Source of the DNA: Aquila chrysaetos chrysaetos
Taxonomy: Eukaryota; Chordata; Aves; Accipitriformes; Accipitridae
Length of the DNA stretch: 64,000 nucleotides
Assembly: GCF_900496995.4 (NCBI RefSeq)
Contig: NC_044006.1
Location: 79,318,108-79,382,107, forward strand
Direction: 5' to 3'
This document shows positions 13,901 to 26,814 of the stretch, piece by piece. Position numbers and translations under genes: made by a program. How positions within the stretch are numbered: position 1 is the first letter of the stretch; each line of letters begins with the position of its first letter. The notes under the pieces are model-generated. The model saw only the letters and a program-made list of their open reading frames with translations. It was not told where the DNA came from and did no database searches.

Positions 13901-16900
13901 AAATGTGAGTTTTCTTTCTTTATGTTCCCTTATTCTGCTTTGTGTTCTAATAAAGATTTTTATTAGATTTAAAGCCCGTTTGGTGTTGGGATCCTCTTGC
14001 AGCTGTGCAGTTGTGCTATTTGACTGATTTCCTGATGAGTCAGAAGCAAGGATCTTTCAGTGGTTGCATTTGGGAGATAATCACTGCCTTAATAGTGCTG
14101 CAAATTTGCAGTACCTCTTGGGCCAAAATCTGAAGACAGCCCCCAGGGTGCAAGTTACACATTTTGCATGTTGGATAGGATGTCTTTTCTTAACAGAGAC
14201 TAAAGGCTCAGCATTCCATAGTACTTACAGGTTGTCAGTAGTGTCTGTAACGTGTTGGGAGTCAAAGGCTAAAAGGTTTTCGATCTAAAATCAAGATACG
14301 TAGAAAGTAGGATAAAAGATAACTTTAGAGATAGCCATTACTTAGGATTTTTATTCATAATTATTCTAAGTTCCTTTCTGATGACAGTGTGGAAGAAGTG
14401 GGCTGATTTATAGGGATTACAGTGAGGAAAGGATTAAATCTGAGAAAGAGAATTCATTGTGTAGAAAAAAACACTGTAAATTGAAGAGAGAGATGTGGGA
14501 CAAACAAATGATACGCAGACTCTGACTTTGGCAGAGCAGGGAAAGTATAGCGAACCCAGCAAGAGACCAGTTCTGAAATGTAAGCTGCATCTGTCTTGTG
14601 CTTGATTTGAAAGAAAAATGATAAGGGGTTAGCAAAGGGAAACAGTGGAAAATATCAAGGAGAGGTATTTTGTATTTCACAGTGGAGTTAGGCATTGTTA
14701 CTAACTTGGTTTTAGGTGGACTGTACAAGGCAGCTAGAGCCTGAAAGCTAGGAGAAAGGAAGACATCTAAAATACTCAGATTTGAATAAGGATGTTATTG
14801 CAGAGGATGATCTTAGTGATGAAATGTCGGACTTCGAAGGAAACAGACACAGTTCCTATCTGGGTATGGGGAGATATGAGGAGAGAAGGAGTTTCCAGGG
14901 TAAAAGGAAGAATGGAGATAATGTCTTTGGAAATCAAAAGAAGAGGAAATGGAATCAGTGATATAAACCTGAAATGTCAGTGGAGTATCTAAGGAGGAAC
15001 TCTTAAGAAAAAAGCTGGTTATGTATATAGATACAGTTTTGCAAATAATCCAGGTGGGGATAAAATTTAGGAACAGTGCACAAAATGTGCAACTTAATTT
15101 GAGGAGTTGTGAATTTAGAAATGTGAAGTCCTTCACAAATCCTCCACAACAAATAGAGATTCTGTGGCCTTAAAAAAAGCCATTTTATATAATGAAAGAG
15201 CACTTTAGCAACAGAAATCCTGTAGGAAAGGATGGAGAAAGAATAAAGATTTCTAGAACTATTTTTCTACCTATCTGCCTGTTCTTGTCTGTGTCAACCT
15301 GTTATTTTCTGGACTCTTGGCACTTTTGAAAATCCTGTTCCCTGTCAGTGCATACTATTGACACTCCATTTCCATCAAACTTTTATGTCACTGTCTTCTC
15401 TAGATTTGGCAAAGTGTAGTGAGTTTCTTGTTCCTCTTTAGCCATACATCTATCTCTGCCTCCCACATTCCTCTATGCCATATCAGATTTTTAGTTTCCT
15501 GACCTGATGTATATAACTTCCTTCTCTCCTGTATGTGTGTATGTCTGAGTGTGAAAGCTTTATAAGACTACTCCTTTCTTATGTTGGATGAAGGTTGTTT
15601 TGACTGCATTAACTGGAAAACTGTAGCCTTTTTGTCATTGTATTATAAACAGATATTTGAGATTAGAGTCCCAAAGAAATTTTTGGCAATATAGTTTCTG
15701 GAATCCATGCATCAGAGTTAATGGCCAGGTTTTCCACATGGTGCATGGGAGAGAAGGGCACTGAGCAATAACATAGCCATAAGCCAGTACAGTGATTGGG
15801 AAATGTTAGAGAGCCTGTAAAAATGACAACAGGTGGGCATGATTGTATCTATCACAGGCTTGAGCACCTGGGTTAGGGATGAAGCACAGTGCCTTCCTCC
15901 ACTCAGGTCTCACAGCAAGTTGGAGCTGCAACATGTTTATTAGGGTGAAAGGCAGTTAAAGAAGGAAGGTTAGGCAGCAGGAGGGGGTGTGTGTATTTGA
16001 GTGTGTGTCTGTAGGAGGACTATTAACAGGCTCTGCATGACGGTAGAATGAAGATGGGCAGAGCATGGGCCCAGCATGTAATTTGCAGCATTAGCTGTAT
16101 TTGTGACTGCCATTCACAAATCAGAACTGATGCAACTGTGAAAGGCACTCATGTAGCAAGAGGTTTGCTGAGTCTTAGCAATCTACCTAGGATCTAGACA
16201 GGAAGGGCATCATATCGTGCTTTTCTTACAATGATTTCTCGAATATCTAATCGGGAAGTACAGGATGTATAGCCTCATGGCCTTGGCCCTGCAACCTCCT
16301 GTCTTTCTCCACTTACAGTGGATCTTAGCATGTTTGTATGACCAATAGTTTTTGAAAGGAAGTTTCAGATCAGCTCTTCAGTGTATTTTCTTCAAATCTT
16401 AAATTCTAGTATAACCTGGTGCAATGGTACTGAACATGCAGATTCTCTACTAAATGTGTAACTTACCACCTTTCCTGTGGCTTCCTCAGGTCTTGGACTT
16501 AAACCGGATGTGTACTTTTCTTTTCTCTATTTGTATAACAGCAAAAGAGGAAACTGAGACTTTACATCTCCAACACATTTAATCCTGCAAAATCTGACGC
16601 TGATGACTCTGATGGCAGCATTGCTTCATGGGAGCTGCGAGTGGAGGGGAAGCTCCTGGATGACGTATGACTTACCTGTGCTTCACTGGGGCTGGCAAGG
16701 ATCTAGAGATTGTCCTGTGGGGTGGTGGACTTTTACTGGGGACATCAACTCAGACAAGACATCTCTGAATGGCAGCATTGGCTTGTTGCTGCTGGGAAGG
16801 CGCCATGTCCAGCTGGAGTGAGGGATAATGCCATAATGGGAATGTTGGGGAGCGGTGGGGAGGGCAGCAGGAAATCGAGCAGACTTAAGGACAGGACAGG

Positions 16901-19900
16901 TAGGAGGAGGTGGAGAGAACGGGGCTGAGATGATTCCCTTAAAAGATATGGCAGGGTTCAGGTCACGAGAGGTGTGATGAGTCAGGCCTACAGCAGGCAT
17001 TGCATGTTGTGAAGAGTAGGATAACAAGGACAAGTGAGTGGTTTATGTTCCTAGGGAGGGCAAGAGGATGTATGGATGGTCAGAGCAAGATGGAAGAAAA
17101 GTTTTATCATTCTGAAGTCCTCAGAAACCTCAGTGATGGATTTAACATTCCTCGGGGAAGGCTGGACTTTCCTAATACAGGTGTCACCTATTTGAATAGA
17201 CTTCACAAGCTAAGTATTTGATAGGATAAACAGATAGAGAACATGCATGTATGGAGAGGGCAAGGCTTTCAAGGCACGTCTGTTTGTCTGGAGATAACTG
17301 TACGTGAATCAGAATTATAATCTTGCTGGAAGATAAAGGGGTGACAACGTGCAACATCTGGAAGTTGAAGTTAGGCAAATTCAGCTTAGAAATTAGAGCA
17401 GATATTTTAAAAAAGAAGGAGATTCTTTATTGGAACAAAATAGCTTCGCAATTACTGGCAAATTTTAAATCGAAGGAGGATGTGTTTCTAAAAGATTATC
17501 TGCATTAAATAGAAGACATTCATTGAAATCCTGTGGACTGTATTCTGTGGAAAGTCAGATTATGTGATTATAGACCTCTCAGTTTTTAATTTAGACAGTA
17601 TGAGCTGTGTAGTAAACACTGAATACTGATAATTAAATGGAAAGGCAAAATGTAAAAGGAAGTACTTTTACTTAGTGTATGATTAATCTGTAAAATTTAC
17701 TGTCATCTTATAAATCAGGCCAAGAAATTAGCATTCATCAAAAACCCGAAGCTATTAAAATAAAAGGTATACAGTGGCCTTAGAATCATGGAATGGTTTG
17801 GGTTGGAAGGGACCTTCAAAGATCATCCAGTCCAACCCCTCTGCCATGGGCAGGGACACCTTCCACTAGACCAGGTTGCTCAAAGCCCCATCCAACCTGG
17901 CCTTGAACACTTCCAGGGATGGGGCATCCACAGCTTCTCTGGACAACCTGTTCCAGTCCCTCGCCACCCTCATCATAAAAGTCTTCCTTATACCTAATCT
18001 AAACCTACCCTCTTTCAGTTTAAAAGCGTTGCCCTTGTCCTGTCAGGCTTTAGTAAAAAGTCTGTCCCCATCTTTCTTTTAAGCCCCCTTTAAGTACTTA
18101 AAAGCTGCAATAAAGTCTTCCCAGAGCCTTCTCTTCTCCAGGCTGAACAACCCCAACTCTCTCAGCCTGTCCTCATGGGAGAGGTGTTTCAGCCCTCGGA
18201 TCAATTTCATGGCCTCCTCTGGACCTGCTCTCACAGGTGCCATGTTCACCTTACAAGCCAGTCCTTTCCAACAACATTAAGAGAGTCAGGGAAATCTTCC
18301 CTTAAGTGTGCACTGTTCCACCACTGTTGAGATTTTTGCATCTTACCCTGCATTTGTCAGAGGGAAAACTCAATTAGATTGATCACACTTGTGGTCTATA
18401 TGGGAATTAATGTTCAAGAGAAAGAGAAAGCCTGAGAATGAAGCATAGAACACAAGCTAATATATGCAGCCTTAAACATTTCTGTTTCTTCTGATTGTAC
18501 AGCTCAGCAAACAGAAACGAAAGTTTTCATCTTTTTTTAAGAGTTTGGTTATTGAACTGGACAAAGATCTTTATGGACCTGACAACCATCTTGTGGAGGT
18601 AAGAAGGTCGTGCACCCTTTGCATACAAACCCGATACTAGCACAGATAAACAGCTATGTGCCTGTTGTCTACCTTGTTTAAGTTACCTTGCATTCATTAT
18701 CTCATTTAAGGTATTTTCAAAGTTTTCAAAGTTCCATTCTTTTTAAGATTGTTTTCCTAACAGACTATATAGTCTAAAAACAGAGATGCGGTAGTGATGT
18801 AGTGCACACCTTAGAACAGAATGTATGAAATGATGAAAAAATTGTGTGCATTTTTCCTAACAAGTAAAGCATGCTAACAGCAGAACAGATTGTGCACTAA
18901 AGCTGAATTATAAGGGCAGAGCAAGAAATGATTTGGGGGGGGTTGTTGTGGTTTTTTTTTTTTTAAATTGCAGGACCTTCAGAAGGCTTGTACTTGTCTT
19001 ATTCTTGCATGGCGTACTGTGCAAGATACACCTCTGTGGACATCAGTGAAAAAAGACAGACCGTCTTACTTGTTTTTTCCTTTGGCAGTGGCACAGAACT
19101 CCCACAACACAGGAGACAGATGGCTTCCAGGTGAAAAGACCCGGTGATGTCAGCGTGCGGTGCACATTACTCCTCATGTTGGACTACCAGGTCAGTGCAC
19201 TGCTTTTGGTGTGGAAAATACAGCCATTGGGACATAGTGCAACAGAGCAAATTCATCCTGTCACATACATCAAAAAACAATATACTTGGACTCAGAATGT
19301 CACATAGTCCATTGAGGTTAGAATGATACCAAACTGACAGATTATTTAAGATGTAAAGGGGACACATCAAGTAAGTTTCTATTATAGCCTAGCAAAATAT
19401 TGTTCTTGGCACTATGATAATTAGTATTTTTATTGCCCACCTGCAGAAAAAATATGCATTTCCACCTTAGGCTTCTTAGAGAATAGATAAGTTGCTCATG
19501 AGTTATGCGTGTGGTCCTGTACAGAAATTCAAAGGAGTGGCTTTTGCTAGTGGTACCTGAACTAGCTGTGTAGCTGTGGCAGCCTTTTTTTCAGAGCAGA
19601 CTACACAGCTTTCGTGGTTTGTTAAGTTTTGGTAACATTGTCACCCTAATCTGGCATAAGGCAATATTGCCCTGCAAGGGTTATATTTGCCATTTACTCT
19701 TAGGCCTTGTTAGGCATTCCTGCTTCCTCTCTTTTGTCAGGATTAGTTCTGTTGTACTAGTAGTATTTGTGGGCTGAACACAAACAAGTCAGGGAACTGA
19801 TCCATTTAAAAGCTAACAAAACTTACTTGCAAATCAGTTCCCTGATCCCAGTCACAGGAAACAAAAAAAACAATAGGCAAAATTAGTTTATTCTGCCTTG

Positions 19901-22900
19901 GGATAGAGTATAAAAGAGGTTCCTGGGCACAGTCTCAAACTATTTTAAGCTGCTGTAAGGCTAAACTGCTCCAAAAGACCACTTTCATTTCAGTTGTGGG
20001 TGTGCACTGCCACAGTCTCCATTCTCTTGGCACAAATGATGGAGATTTGCAGTTGTGGAGCTCACTAACCTGACTGAAACCATCCCTGAAAGAAGTGTTG
20101 CTGTCCTAAGAAATTGATAGAAGTGCACTGCTGAGAGGAGATGGGATCTCCCTCTTCAATGGCAGTTCAGTCTCAGACACATTTTGATTGTATAACTTTA
20201 AGAACTCATTCTGTGCCATTCTCTTTCCCCTCCATGCAGATAGCATCTATCCAGGATAAAGACACTCGCATTTTATGTTAACAGACAGAAAATTTTATTA
20301 ATTTTAGGGAGCGTATGAGTTAACTGAAATGCTGATATAACCAGTGAGAATCTTTATTGTTAAGACAATCTAATGATGTTTGTTATGCTCACCATTATTA
20401 TAAATTTATGCTTTAAAATAGGTGTTCTCTTATCCTTAAGCCTTGATTTGTTACAAAGCTAGCTTTGGGTGACCTGGCACCCAACAGGGTAATCCTTGCC
20501 TAATAATGTGGCAAATATTAAACTTGAGTATGGGTACACACTTGAAGAGGCACCAAATTCCAAAGTATCCAAGGAATGTATATTATTAGAGATGCAGAAC
20601 AGGGTAGTTGAAGAGTTGTATCACAGAGGTCAGGAGAAGAAATACATTCCATTCACTAGTTGTGGTTGGGTAAATTTTCTGGTATGCAGCAGAATGGTGG
20701 GAACCTGCCTGAAAAACAGAGTTCCAAGGTACTTTGTTGATGTGAGGCAGCTGAGCAGTTATTAGCAACAGTAGAAGCATCATCCTGACTTCATTCTCTG
20801 TATCTGTGGTTAACCTCCAGTAGTTCAGAGGAAGGACCGTTCCTTTTCTTCTTCCACTCCCTAAAGTCAAATTATGCATCAGTGTTGAAAAGGAAAGTTC
20901 TTTCCTGAGTCTGCATGCAAGTTGTTACTATCTAAAGCATGTGATACAGATAGTCTGTGTGCATAGCACGTGTGGAGCGTCCCTCATTCTTTTCAAACCC
21001 TAGATAGTCCTTCCAGAGCACCGACAGTGGTACACATCTGAGCAACTTGTATTTTTGCAATCTCTGCCATTGAATAGGGTGCTTCTCCTGAGGAACAGAG
21101 TCCCCTGAGAATTAAAGCTGAAACTTCATACTTGTGTATCTGTCTGCTTTTCTCTCTGTTGCCATCTCCATCTCCTTCTCTTTCTGTTAACAGCCTCCAC
21201 AGTTTAAACTGGACCCGCGATTAGCCCGTTTGCTGGGGATACACACACAGACCCGATCAGCCATCATCCAGGCTCTCTGGCAGTACATCAAAACAAATAA
21301 GCTGCAAGACTCCCATGATAAGGAATACATTAACTGCGACAAGTACTTCCAGCAGGTAACTCCTTTTTGGACGCAGTAGCTCTTTAGAGGCAAACTGTAA
21401 TATCCATCCGCAGATTTTGAATGGATGAAAATTGCTGATTTTTAGCTTCCCCATATGATTTGTAGTATCTTCAGTACTGAATGGCTTTCAACAATCACTA
21501 CAACTAATATAATAAGCACCCTCCTCATGTGCCAGTGTTGTCAAAAAAACACATCTGGTGGTTCAGCGCTCCCACGTAAGTTGTGGCCTTTCCAGGAAGG
21601 AAGACTTTCTCTAATTGTTTCACCGTATTGATTTACTGGTTTTTTCCCCCTGATGGATCATTTTGTACTAAGAAACATGAAATAATCTTCTGATCCTGAT
21701 TGCTGAATCATATGTAGAGCTGTTTTCTTCCCTTTTCTTTCCCTGTTTATGAAGGGCAGAAGACATGGAAGATATAACTAGAAAAGCTATCTTTTCCTAA
21801 GTCTGCTTCAGATTATAAAATGCCCTCAATGATCTGCATGATGTTTTGAAAGTAGTATGTTAAGACTTTTTGTCTTTCACAATGAGCTCTAGAATTAACC
21901 AAGAAGGTCACTTAAAAGCATCTGCACCTATTCCGTAAATATGATTATATTTATTTTGTAAAGGTAATGTTATCTGAGCTATCACTATCTTAATTTGCTT
22001 TGTTTTTCTGTAGCTTCAGGCTTACTTAATTTATTTTGAAAGTACCTGAAGGTAGGATTTGTGACATACTTCTGTTTAGGGAAAGTACTGGCAGTTATAA
22101 TAAATGAATAATGTTTCAGTGAGCATTGAAAGTAAATGTTGCAATGAAAGTTGTGTCCTAGTTTTCTTTTTAAGCTTTTATTTTATGTTATTAATTTGCT
22201 TTACAACAGTTTAAGGTGACCAATGCTTGAAATAAACTTAAAGGCAGCACTGGGTTTTTCCACATTTGAAAATAACAACAAAAGAATTGTGAGATTCATG
22301 GGTAGTTATAGGAATATAGAATCAAAGTGATCTGGATTCTGTAGTCACTCTCTTCTTTGGTTGTTTGGGGTTTTTTTTGAGAATTACAGCATGCAGTCTT
22401 TTTCATATATAGTGAAAATTCCATCTTAAAACCTTGTAAGAATTTTTGGCAAAATTACAAAGCTGTTCACTCTGTTGCTTAGATGATTTGATTTCCATTC
22501 TCTATTTATCTATAGCCAATTTAGACTCAGTTTTGTTTGCGCCAGCCCAAAGAGGAAATGGTAAAGGGAATGTGAAAAACATTTGAAAAATCATAAGCAG
22601 AATGGAAAAGGTGAACAAGACGTAATTATTTTTTATTTTGGTAAATAATTAGATAATTAGAGGCCATCAGCTGAAACTGGCAGGTAGCAAATTAATCCTT
22701 GTGATAGGACATTACAAATACTAAAAGTGTATATAGGTTCCAGAAGTGACAAACCAATGGAAAAAAAATCTTGGGCTATTGTAAATGCAAGGTAATTGCA
22801 AAGCTGTGGAGATTGGGAGAGGTTTTTTGGGGAAGCACCCGTATATGTTTCTCCTGTTCTTACATGTTTCCTTTAGTATCCTCTTTTGGCCACTATCAAG

Positions 22901-25900
22901 GGCAGGATAGTGTGGTAGATGTGTAGCAGATCCTTTGTCTGATCCAGTACAGCAGTTCATACCTTACTTATGGTAAGCAGGAGAGCCTTCTCACTTTTAT
23001 TTATTTTAATTTTCAGCTTAAGAACTTTGCTAGAATAAGAACTTGCTGAAGCCATCTTCTCTTTGTGTATCTCATCAGAGGCTTATTAGCTCATAGGTCT
23101 CCTTTGTGTTAGAACTCTTCAGGAATACCATCAGACCTGATAACTGTCGTCTTCCCATCCTCCAAGGATTAGTCAGATGAGAGAGTTGAGAAGTAGCAGA
23201 TTCCTTTTCTAGAATACTGAACCTCACTCCCTGCAAGAGCTGGCTAATCTGGAATAGTTTCATAAGAATGCAGTGCTTGCATAGATTTAAATCATAAATG
23301 GGATTGATTTGAGTGTTTCCATTTTCCTTACGTCTCTGGCAAAATTATCATAAGTAGCTAATTTTGCTTTCAAAACTGATGTTACTACTTAGGAAAATGA
23401 ATCCCATTAAATCAAATGAAACATTTCATGATGAGTTTTTTTGTTTTTCACCCTGATGCTCTAAGATTGAGATACGGAGGGTAAAGGAATTGGGTTAGAA
23501 ATGCCTTCCAGTGTGATATTTCTGTAGACTATATAGTTTTAGACATGTAACTCCTGGAAAAAATCATGGTCATAGCTGGAAGTGCACGGATCACTTAGGG
23601 GAGCAGTACATAATACATCAGTGTCTCTAGCATTTGCTTTTAGATACCGATCTTCTCATTTGGTATGCCAGCATTTCTAAATCCTGCACTGTTGTGTTTA
23701 TGGTTATATCTAATGACACAATACAGTACAGACTAAAAAATTATCACTGAATGAGTTACCTCACGCCTCAGAATTACTATAGCCATATAGGCTTTCAGAG
23801 CCAGTGGTTATAAGTTTAGACGCTTTAGCAAAATTCCATCCAGCCTTAGTTTCCAGTCTCCCACCCCTTCTCTCACTATCGTGTGCCCTTGCTCCCTTTT
23901 CCCTTCTTAAAGCTCTCATCTCTTGGGCATCCGCAATAGGAGTTTGACATGGGTGTTGAGCCAGCAGTGACTGCAGATTGGATGGAGCTTGGTATGCAAA
24001 GATTTTGAGTGGGAATTCCACAGTCGTCTCTGTCAAGTGTCAGAATTCAGAACTGAAATAAAGAGTGAGTTGCAGACTCAGTAGATTTGGTTACCTCCTT
24101 GCTCTTTAGAAACTAGCTGGCTGAATTCCTGGATGCAGATAAGTCCAGCAAATTAGACAGATTTTAGAGTTCACGAAGAAGGATCCTTTTCTGTTTAGAA
24201 ACACTGTTTATGTAAGCTGGGAGATTTGAAATCCACTGTGTTACAAGCAAAAGAAAGAAAAAGCGTCCAAAGGTATTTCAAAAGCCAGAGCTGGCTTCTA
24301 GGTTTTTCTGCTACCGCATTCCCTCACTCCAGAGGGAAAATTACGGATTTCAGAAGATACTCTATCTGAGGAACCACAGCATCCTAGTTGAACAGTCTGA
24401 CTTCATATGTCCGTTCTACAACCTGATAGTCCATTCTTTTCTACCCTGCCTGCATCCTTTGTCTCTAGAGCTACAAAGCCTGTTTCTGTTTATAGATACA
24501 ATACTACAAGTAGAGTCTCTCTTCTGACAGGTGGAAATAGTTTTATATTTCCTCCAGTAAAAAAAATAAATTGTTTTCTTTATGAGATGCTGCTGCAAAC
24601 CCTTAGTGAGACAGGAAGCATTCACTCTCTCCTATTGCTGATACAGTTCATCCTGATGTCCCATTAAAGTAGCCTGTGCCCTTCAACAGCTAAACCAAAA
24701 GTGGGACACAGCTGATGCATCTGTCAGCTAGCCCAGATTGTAAGTACAGCAGCAATTTGCAGGGACAAAAGTGACCAAAAGTTTATTCTGTGCAAGGAGC
24801 CAGAATTATAGCTTTCAAAATCATATTACTTTTGAACTGTTGATTTCTTCCTTTCTCATTTAATTGCAAGTTAGGTTTTGGACAAGGATAACATGCTTTA
24901 TTGTATTTCAGATCTTTGACTGTCCACGGCTAAAGTTTTCTGAGATTCCTCAGAGACTCACTAACCTGCTGCTGCCACCAGACCCTATAGTGATAAACCA
25001 TATCATCAGGTAAGCTGGTCAGTCAGCTCAGCACTGTCATGTGCAAAACACTCACTATATAAAATTACAGAAACAGCTACAGTAGCAGGGACCAGAATCC
25101 AGTTTTTATAACTTCCAGGTGAGTACCTTGGACTTGTGTGTTCATTCTCTGTGTCATTCTGGTCTACATAATTCTGAATTATTTTCAGTAGAATGGCACC
25201 AATTCTCTAGGAGTATGCAAAACAACTTGCTATTTTTATCCCTACTAGAATACCATTGAGGGAGTTGGTCAGGTTTCTTTCCTAAGGGGAGAGGAATGAG
25301 AATTTGAATGCACTTAGAGGGGAAAAAAGGAATTGAAATAAGATATTGTACGTCATGGGCAATCATTCTAATCACTGAGTTATTATGTGAAATGTACAAC
25401 AGTATTACAGTTTCAAATACAGTGGTCAGTCCATGCATGCTTTGTTGGGATTGGGTCAGCTATCTGGGTGTTAGTCTTATTCTAAGAATGCCAACTGGTT
25501 AGATCTCAAAAGATTTACAATAAAGAATGCCTAGATTCAGAGAAGGTCATTGTGACCAAGATACTGAGCTTCTGGCATCCTTGTCAAAACAGATGTATTT
25601 CTGGCATAGTAGATGAAATACAACTTTCAGCTATCTAGGGCACTTCCAGCACATTCCACATTTAAGAGACAACTGTGTGTGTGGCAGGGGGTATGAAGAG
25701 ACTTTTGGGGGTTGCAACCTTGCTGTTAAGGTATTTCAGTCTTTCCCAAGTTCCTTTGTGGTCTTGGTCAAAACACTGATTCTGGGTGTTTAAACATGAT
25801 TGTTAATACTAAGCGTAGTGATTTTGTTTCCTAGAGAATATTGACAACAAATATTTCTCAATATGTTTAAAATTGGGTTCTTTATTTTAAATCTGTAATA

Positions 25901-26780
25901 TATGTGATAAGAAGTTTAAATATTATGTAGGCTATCAAAATAAAATTTGCTTTTCGATTCGTTTGAATATATAAAACAGACTAATGAAAAAGCAGCTTGA
26001 CTACCATGCAGATTGATAGCTGCATACTTACTGTCATTGAAGACAACACAGTGACCTGTTTGATGGACCAAAAAAAGCTGAGGTACATAGTCATTGTCTT
26101 GGAGAAAAATGACAAGGAACTGATGGTTATGTTTCCAGGGGCAGAGAGTTGGCAAAGAGGTTCTAGAGGCAGTATATTTTCTGTGAGGTACAAGCTAAAG
26201 AGCAGGACCTTGTGTATAGTAGTATTCTCTGATAACACTGTGTGCACCACACAGCACCTGTCAGCATTACACTGCACTGACACAAGGCTGCGGAAGGGGG
26301 AAGTATTAATTTCCTGAGAATAGGGAATACTTTTGCGATAGAGTCTTTACAGTCTCAAGCTAAGCTAAAATAAATCTGGAAGTCTGGCACTGAATTTAAA
26401 GGAAGTAAGTAATTTTTAGACCCATAAAATCACAGAATAATGTACAGTAGAAGGGGTCGCTGGTGGTCATCTAGAGCTCCCTCCCCGCTCCCAACTCAAA
26501 GCGGGTTCAAATTATATCAGGATACTTAGGAGCCTAGTCCAGTTGAGCTTTAAACAGACTCTCACAGACCCTCTGCCCTGCCCCCCTGCATTAAGTTTTT
26601 CAGAGTGAATGTAGTCAACCACGGAAACAATTTGCCAACTGTTTGTCATGGTTTAACCCCAGCCAGCAACTGTGACCCACCCAGCCGCTCGCTCACTACC
26701 TCCCCCCCCGCCTCCATGGGATGGGGAGGAGAATCGGAAGGGTGAAAGTGAGAAAACTCATGGGTTAAGATAAAAACAGT

Positions 26781-26814
<34 letters not shown>

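Larger units (their letters stand above)
4931..16541 (+). other. SMARCD3: SMARCD3 intron, 11.6 kb
   Basis: This is the longest visible intron. It holds CR1 tails at about 5530-5760 and 10203-10376 and a hAT-like MITE at 6628-6799. The open frames here are short, unrelated to known families and present on both strands. I see no further gene. Confidence 0.8.

Noticed and set aside
25981..26317. Overlapping 100-codon open frames on both strands in a SMARCD3 intron
   Set aside because: No recognisable domain, both strands equally open, no splice context; most likely chance.
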